Part shown: piece after piece, positions 22,589 through 24,365 of the stretch
How positions within the stretch are numbered: position 1 is the first letter of the stretch
Layout of the letters: every line of letters begins with the position of its first letter
Assembly (NCBI GenBank): GCA_051881815.1
Contig: JBJEQP010000019.1
Span: 1-24,365, forward strand
From: UMGS363 sp051881815
Lineage (GTDB): Bacteria > Bacillota > Clostridia > Oscillospirales > Ruminococcaceae
DNA: 24,365 bases
Direction: 5' to 3'
Position numbers and translations under genes: made by a program
Notes under the pieces: model-generated
Database searches by the model: none
What the model saw: the letters and a program-made list of their open reading frames with translations, nothing else
Told to the model about the DNA's origin: nothing

Positions 22589-24223
22589 ATGTTTTTTTAC
22601 TTAAAATGTGTAAAGTCAAAAACCTTTTCAGTCATAACAGCAGCTGTGACGCTGTGTTTGGTTCTTTCTGCCTGCAAAAAGGTCTCGGAAGAGCCGTTGA
22701 ACGCTGATATTCAGACAGCTGAAAGCGTTATTCTGACCGAAGAAACCACGCGAACTGAAGGAATCAAGGAAGAGATCGAAATCACAACCACGATCGTCGA
22801 AGAGATTAAGGAAGAATCTCAAAACGAGCTGCAAAGTGAAGAAACTTTACAGCAGAAAACAACTTCTGCTAATGAGAATACCGAAAAGACAACCATTGCG
22901 GAAACCGAACCTCCCGAGGATGACCTCATTGATGATGAAACGGATACTGAAAGTGCAGCGGTTGAAGCAGTTACCGAGTCATCAAGACAAACGGAAGCTG
23001 TTGTAACTACGGTTCCCAAAACATCGGTCACTAAAAAGGAAACTACCGTTACGGAGCTGACTTTACAGACGGAGAGCCCTGTCGAAACCGTTTCGCACAG
23101 CGCCAGAGGTTATACGGCGCTGAACTACGGCGAACAAAAAGGAATATGGATATCTTACCTTGAATATTCATCTGCAATGATGAACAAGTCGGCAAAATCG
23201 TTCCGAAAGACAATTGGCGAATACTTTGATAATGTAAAGGCATTGAGCTTTAATACCGTATATGTTCAGGTAAGAGCGTTCGGCGACGCATATTACCGTT
23301 CAGATATTTTCCCGACAGGTGATCGATACAACGGCACTATCGGAGCAAAGCTTTCTTACGATCCGCTTGAAATAATGATCGAAGAAGCGCACAGCCGAGA
23401 GCTTTCCGTTCATGCGTGGATAAATCCTATGCGGCTTATGACTGACAGTCAGCTGAAAAGTCTGGACGATTCGTATATTATCAAGAAATGGTACAACGAT
23501 GACGACAAACGTGGAAAATATATTGTATTGTCGGACGGAAGATGGTATCTTAATCCTGCTTATACCGAGGTTGAACGCCTTATTTCGGAGGGAATTTCCG
23601 AGATTGTTTCAGGCTATGACGTTGACGGTTTGCAGATAGACGATTATTTTTATCCTACGACCGCTGCTTCGTTTGACAGTGTAGCATACAGCGCTTCGGG
23701 AACATCAAAAAGTCTTTCTTCATGGCGTACCGACAATATAAATGACATGGTCAAACGTATGTATAAAGCTGTTCATAATGCAAACCCGACCGTTTTGTTC
23801 GGAATTTCGCCGCAGGGAAGTGTTGACAATAATTATGACACGCTGTATGCCGATGTGAAAACCTGGTGCAGTTCATCCGGATACTGCGATTATATCATTC
23901 CGCAGGTGTATTTTGGCTTCAATAATGCTTCGCTGCCTTACGCCGACACTATTTCACTCTGGAGCAGCATGACTTCATCGGGAAATGTAAAGCTTGTTAT
24001 CGGTCTTGCAGGCTATAAAATCGGAACGACGGACAACTATGCAGGTGCAGACGGCAAAAACGAATGGATAAACAATTCCGATATGCTCGCAAATCAGATG
24101 AAGGCTGCGAAAAAACTTGCGAATTACGGAGGAGTTGCTATTTTCAGATATGGCTCGATCTTTGAGCCTGAATCGTCGGTCGCAAAGCAGGTCAATGCTG
24201 AACTTGCAAATATAAAAAAATAA
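22589..24223 (+). CDS. Lipoprotein with GHL10/DUF187 glycoside-hydrolase-like domain
   Basis: This 544-aa protein has a lipoprotein signal peptide with lipobox LSAC (Cys29), so it should be anchored to the outer face of the membrane. Residues about 31-172 form a low-complexity stalk rich in Thr and Glu, probably a cell-wall spanner. The catalytic-type domain (about 180-540) belongs to the DUF187/GHL10 family. Visible blocks are KGIWISYLEYSS, FNTVYVQVRAFGDAYY (221-236), HAWINPMR (275-282), DVDGLQIDDYFYP (344-356, with Asp351 and Asp352), GISPQGSVDNNYDT (405-418) and IIPQVYFGF (436-444). Such proteins are thought to act on peptidoglycan or other cell-envelope glycans, but the substrate is uncertain. 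AAAGGA lies about 7 nt before the ATG. Confidence 0.9.
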   Translation: MFFYLKCVKSKTFSVITAAVTLCLVLSACKKVSEEPLNADIQTAESVILTEETTRTEGIKEEIEITTTIVEEIKEESQNELQSEETLQQKTTSANENTEKTTIAETEPPEDDLIDDETDTESAAVEAVTESSRQTEAVVTTVPKTSVTKKETTVTELTLQTESPVETVSHSARGYTALNYGEQKGIWISYLEYSSAMMNKSAKSFRKTIGEYFDNVKALSFNTVYVQVRAFGDAYYRSDIFPTGDRYNGTIGAKLSYDPLEIMIEEAHSRELSVHAWINPMRLMTDSQLKSLDDSYIIKKWYNDDDKRGKYIVLSDGRWYLNPAYTEVERLISEGISEIVSGYDVDGLQIDDYFYPTTAASFDSVAYSASGTSKSLSSWRTDNINDMVKRMYKAVHNANPTVLFGISPQGSVDNNYDTLYADVKTWCSSSGYCDYIIPQVYFGFNNASLPYADTISLWSSMTSSGNVKLVIGLAGYKIGTTDNYAGADGKNEWINNSDMLANQMKAAKKLANYGGVAIFRYGSIFEPESSVAKQVNAELANIKK

Positions 24224-24258
24224 ATAAAAACGGTGCAATTAAGCGCCGTTTTTTATTT
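24222..24258 (+). terminator. Terminator of the GHL10 gene
   Basis: A stem formed by AAATAAAAACGGTG and CGCCGTTTTTTATTT (one G-T pair and one unpaired T) encloses an 8-nt loop. The hairpin begins inside the TAA stop codon, and the T-rich 3' arm supplies the U tract. Confidence 0.85.
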
Positions 24259-24279
24259 GGGGTATTTCGGCGCAAACTA

Positions 24280-24308
24280 TTGATTTAAGCCGAAAAATAG
24301 TATATAAT
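24280..24308 (+). promoter_or_regulatory. Promoter for a gene beyond the right edge
   Basis: TTGATT (24280-24285) and TATAAT (24303-24308) are spaced 17 bp. No start codon with a ribosome binding site is seen before the window ends, so the transcript would have a leader of at least 50 nt. Confidence 0.6.
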
Positions 24309-24365
24309 ATTAATTAGTCTCTCCTCAACAACCCCCAAAGCTTGAAATATAGACAAAAACAGGCA

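Noticed and set aside
24340..24365. ATATAGACAAAAACAGGCA at the right edge as a fourth MITE copy
   Set aside because: It resembles the inner arm (TATAGACAAAGCCGACAG), but the expected ATACTAAT end upstream is missing and the window stops before the rest can be seen.

Overview
The window looks like a chromosomal segment of a low-to-moderate GC Gram-positive anaerobe of the Clostridia, most likely a gut Ruminococcus-type (Oscillospiraceae) bacterium. The reasons are strong Shine-Dalgarno sites, near-consensus sigma-A promoters, a nine-gene V/A-type ATPase operon, the ACT/UPF0237 + UPF0210 gene pair, paired half-size TauE/SafE transporters, and a Lrp-aminotransferase pair like that of Firmicutes. 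Genus placement is inference; no marker gene such as 16S rRNA is present.

Layout. (1) 1-1228: the 3' end of a Na/Pi cotransporter gene, whose reading frame is interrupted just inside the left edge next to a bulged-A hairpin that may be the tail of a group II intron, followed by a Ca2+/Na+ exchanger. (2) 1229-1933: a non-coding stretch with two tandem copies of a MITE-like inverted-repeat element, a strong hairpin, and a tRNA-Arg(ACG) on the minus strand with its own terminator and a perfect consensus promoter. (3) 1934-4169: an alpha/beta hydrolase, an unknown membrane protein and an AT-rich orphan. (4) 4276-6780, minus strand: a tightly overlapping Lrp/AsnC regulator, a class I aminotransferase and ispE. 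(5) 7067-8726: an ACT-domain protein and a UPF0210/PFL-family protein. (6) 8813-17438: a complete V/A-type ATPase operon in the order G/H-C-I-K-F-E-A-B-D, closed by a strong terminator. (7) 17482-17657: a third, inverted copy of the MITE, wedged between that terminator and the stop codon of a minus-strand four-helix-type protein. (8) 18275-21625: a four-helix membrane protein and a large membrane-anchored GGDEF-EAL signalling protein. (9) 21651-22396, minus strand: two half-length TauE/SafE (TSUP) transporter subunits, translationally coupled, behind a promoter with a 19-bp spacer and an exactly centred dyad. (10) 22589-24223: a lipoprotein with a Thr/Glu-rich stalk and a GHL10 (DUF187) glycoside-hydrolase-like domain. 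A promoter at the right edge points to a further gene outside the window.

Most of the window is housekeeping: ion transport and proton-motive-force biology, isoprenoid and amino-acid metabolism, and c-di-GMP signalling. The less ordinary signals are the MITE family, the possible group II intron end in the cotransporter gene, the MerR-like promoter geometry ahead of the paired half-transporters, a candidate Lrp operator, and a proteolipid whose visible residues argue for H+ rather than Na+ coupling. I saw no CRISPR array, defence island, prophage or clearly new multi-gene system.
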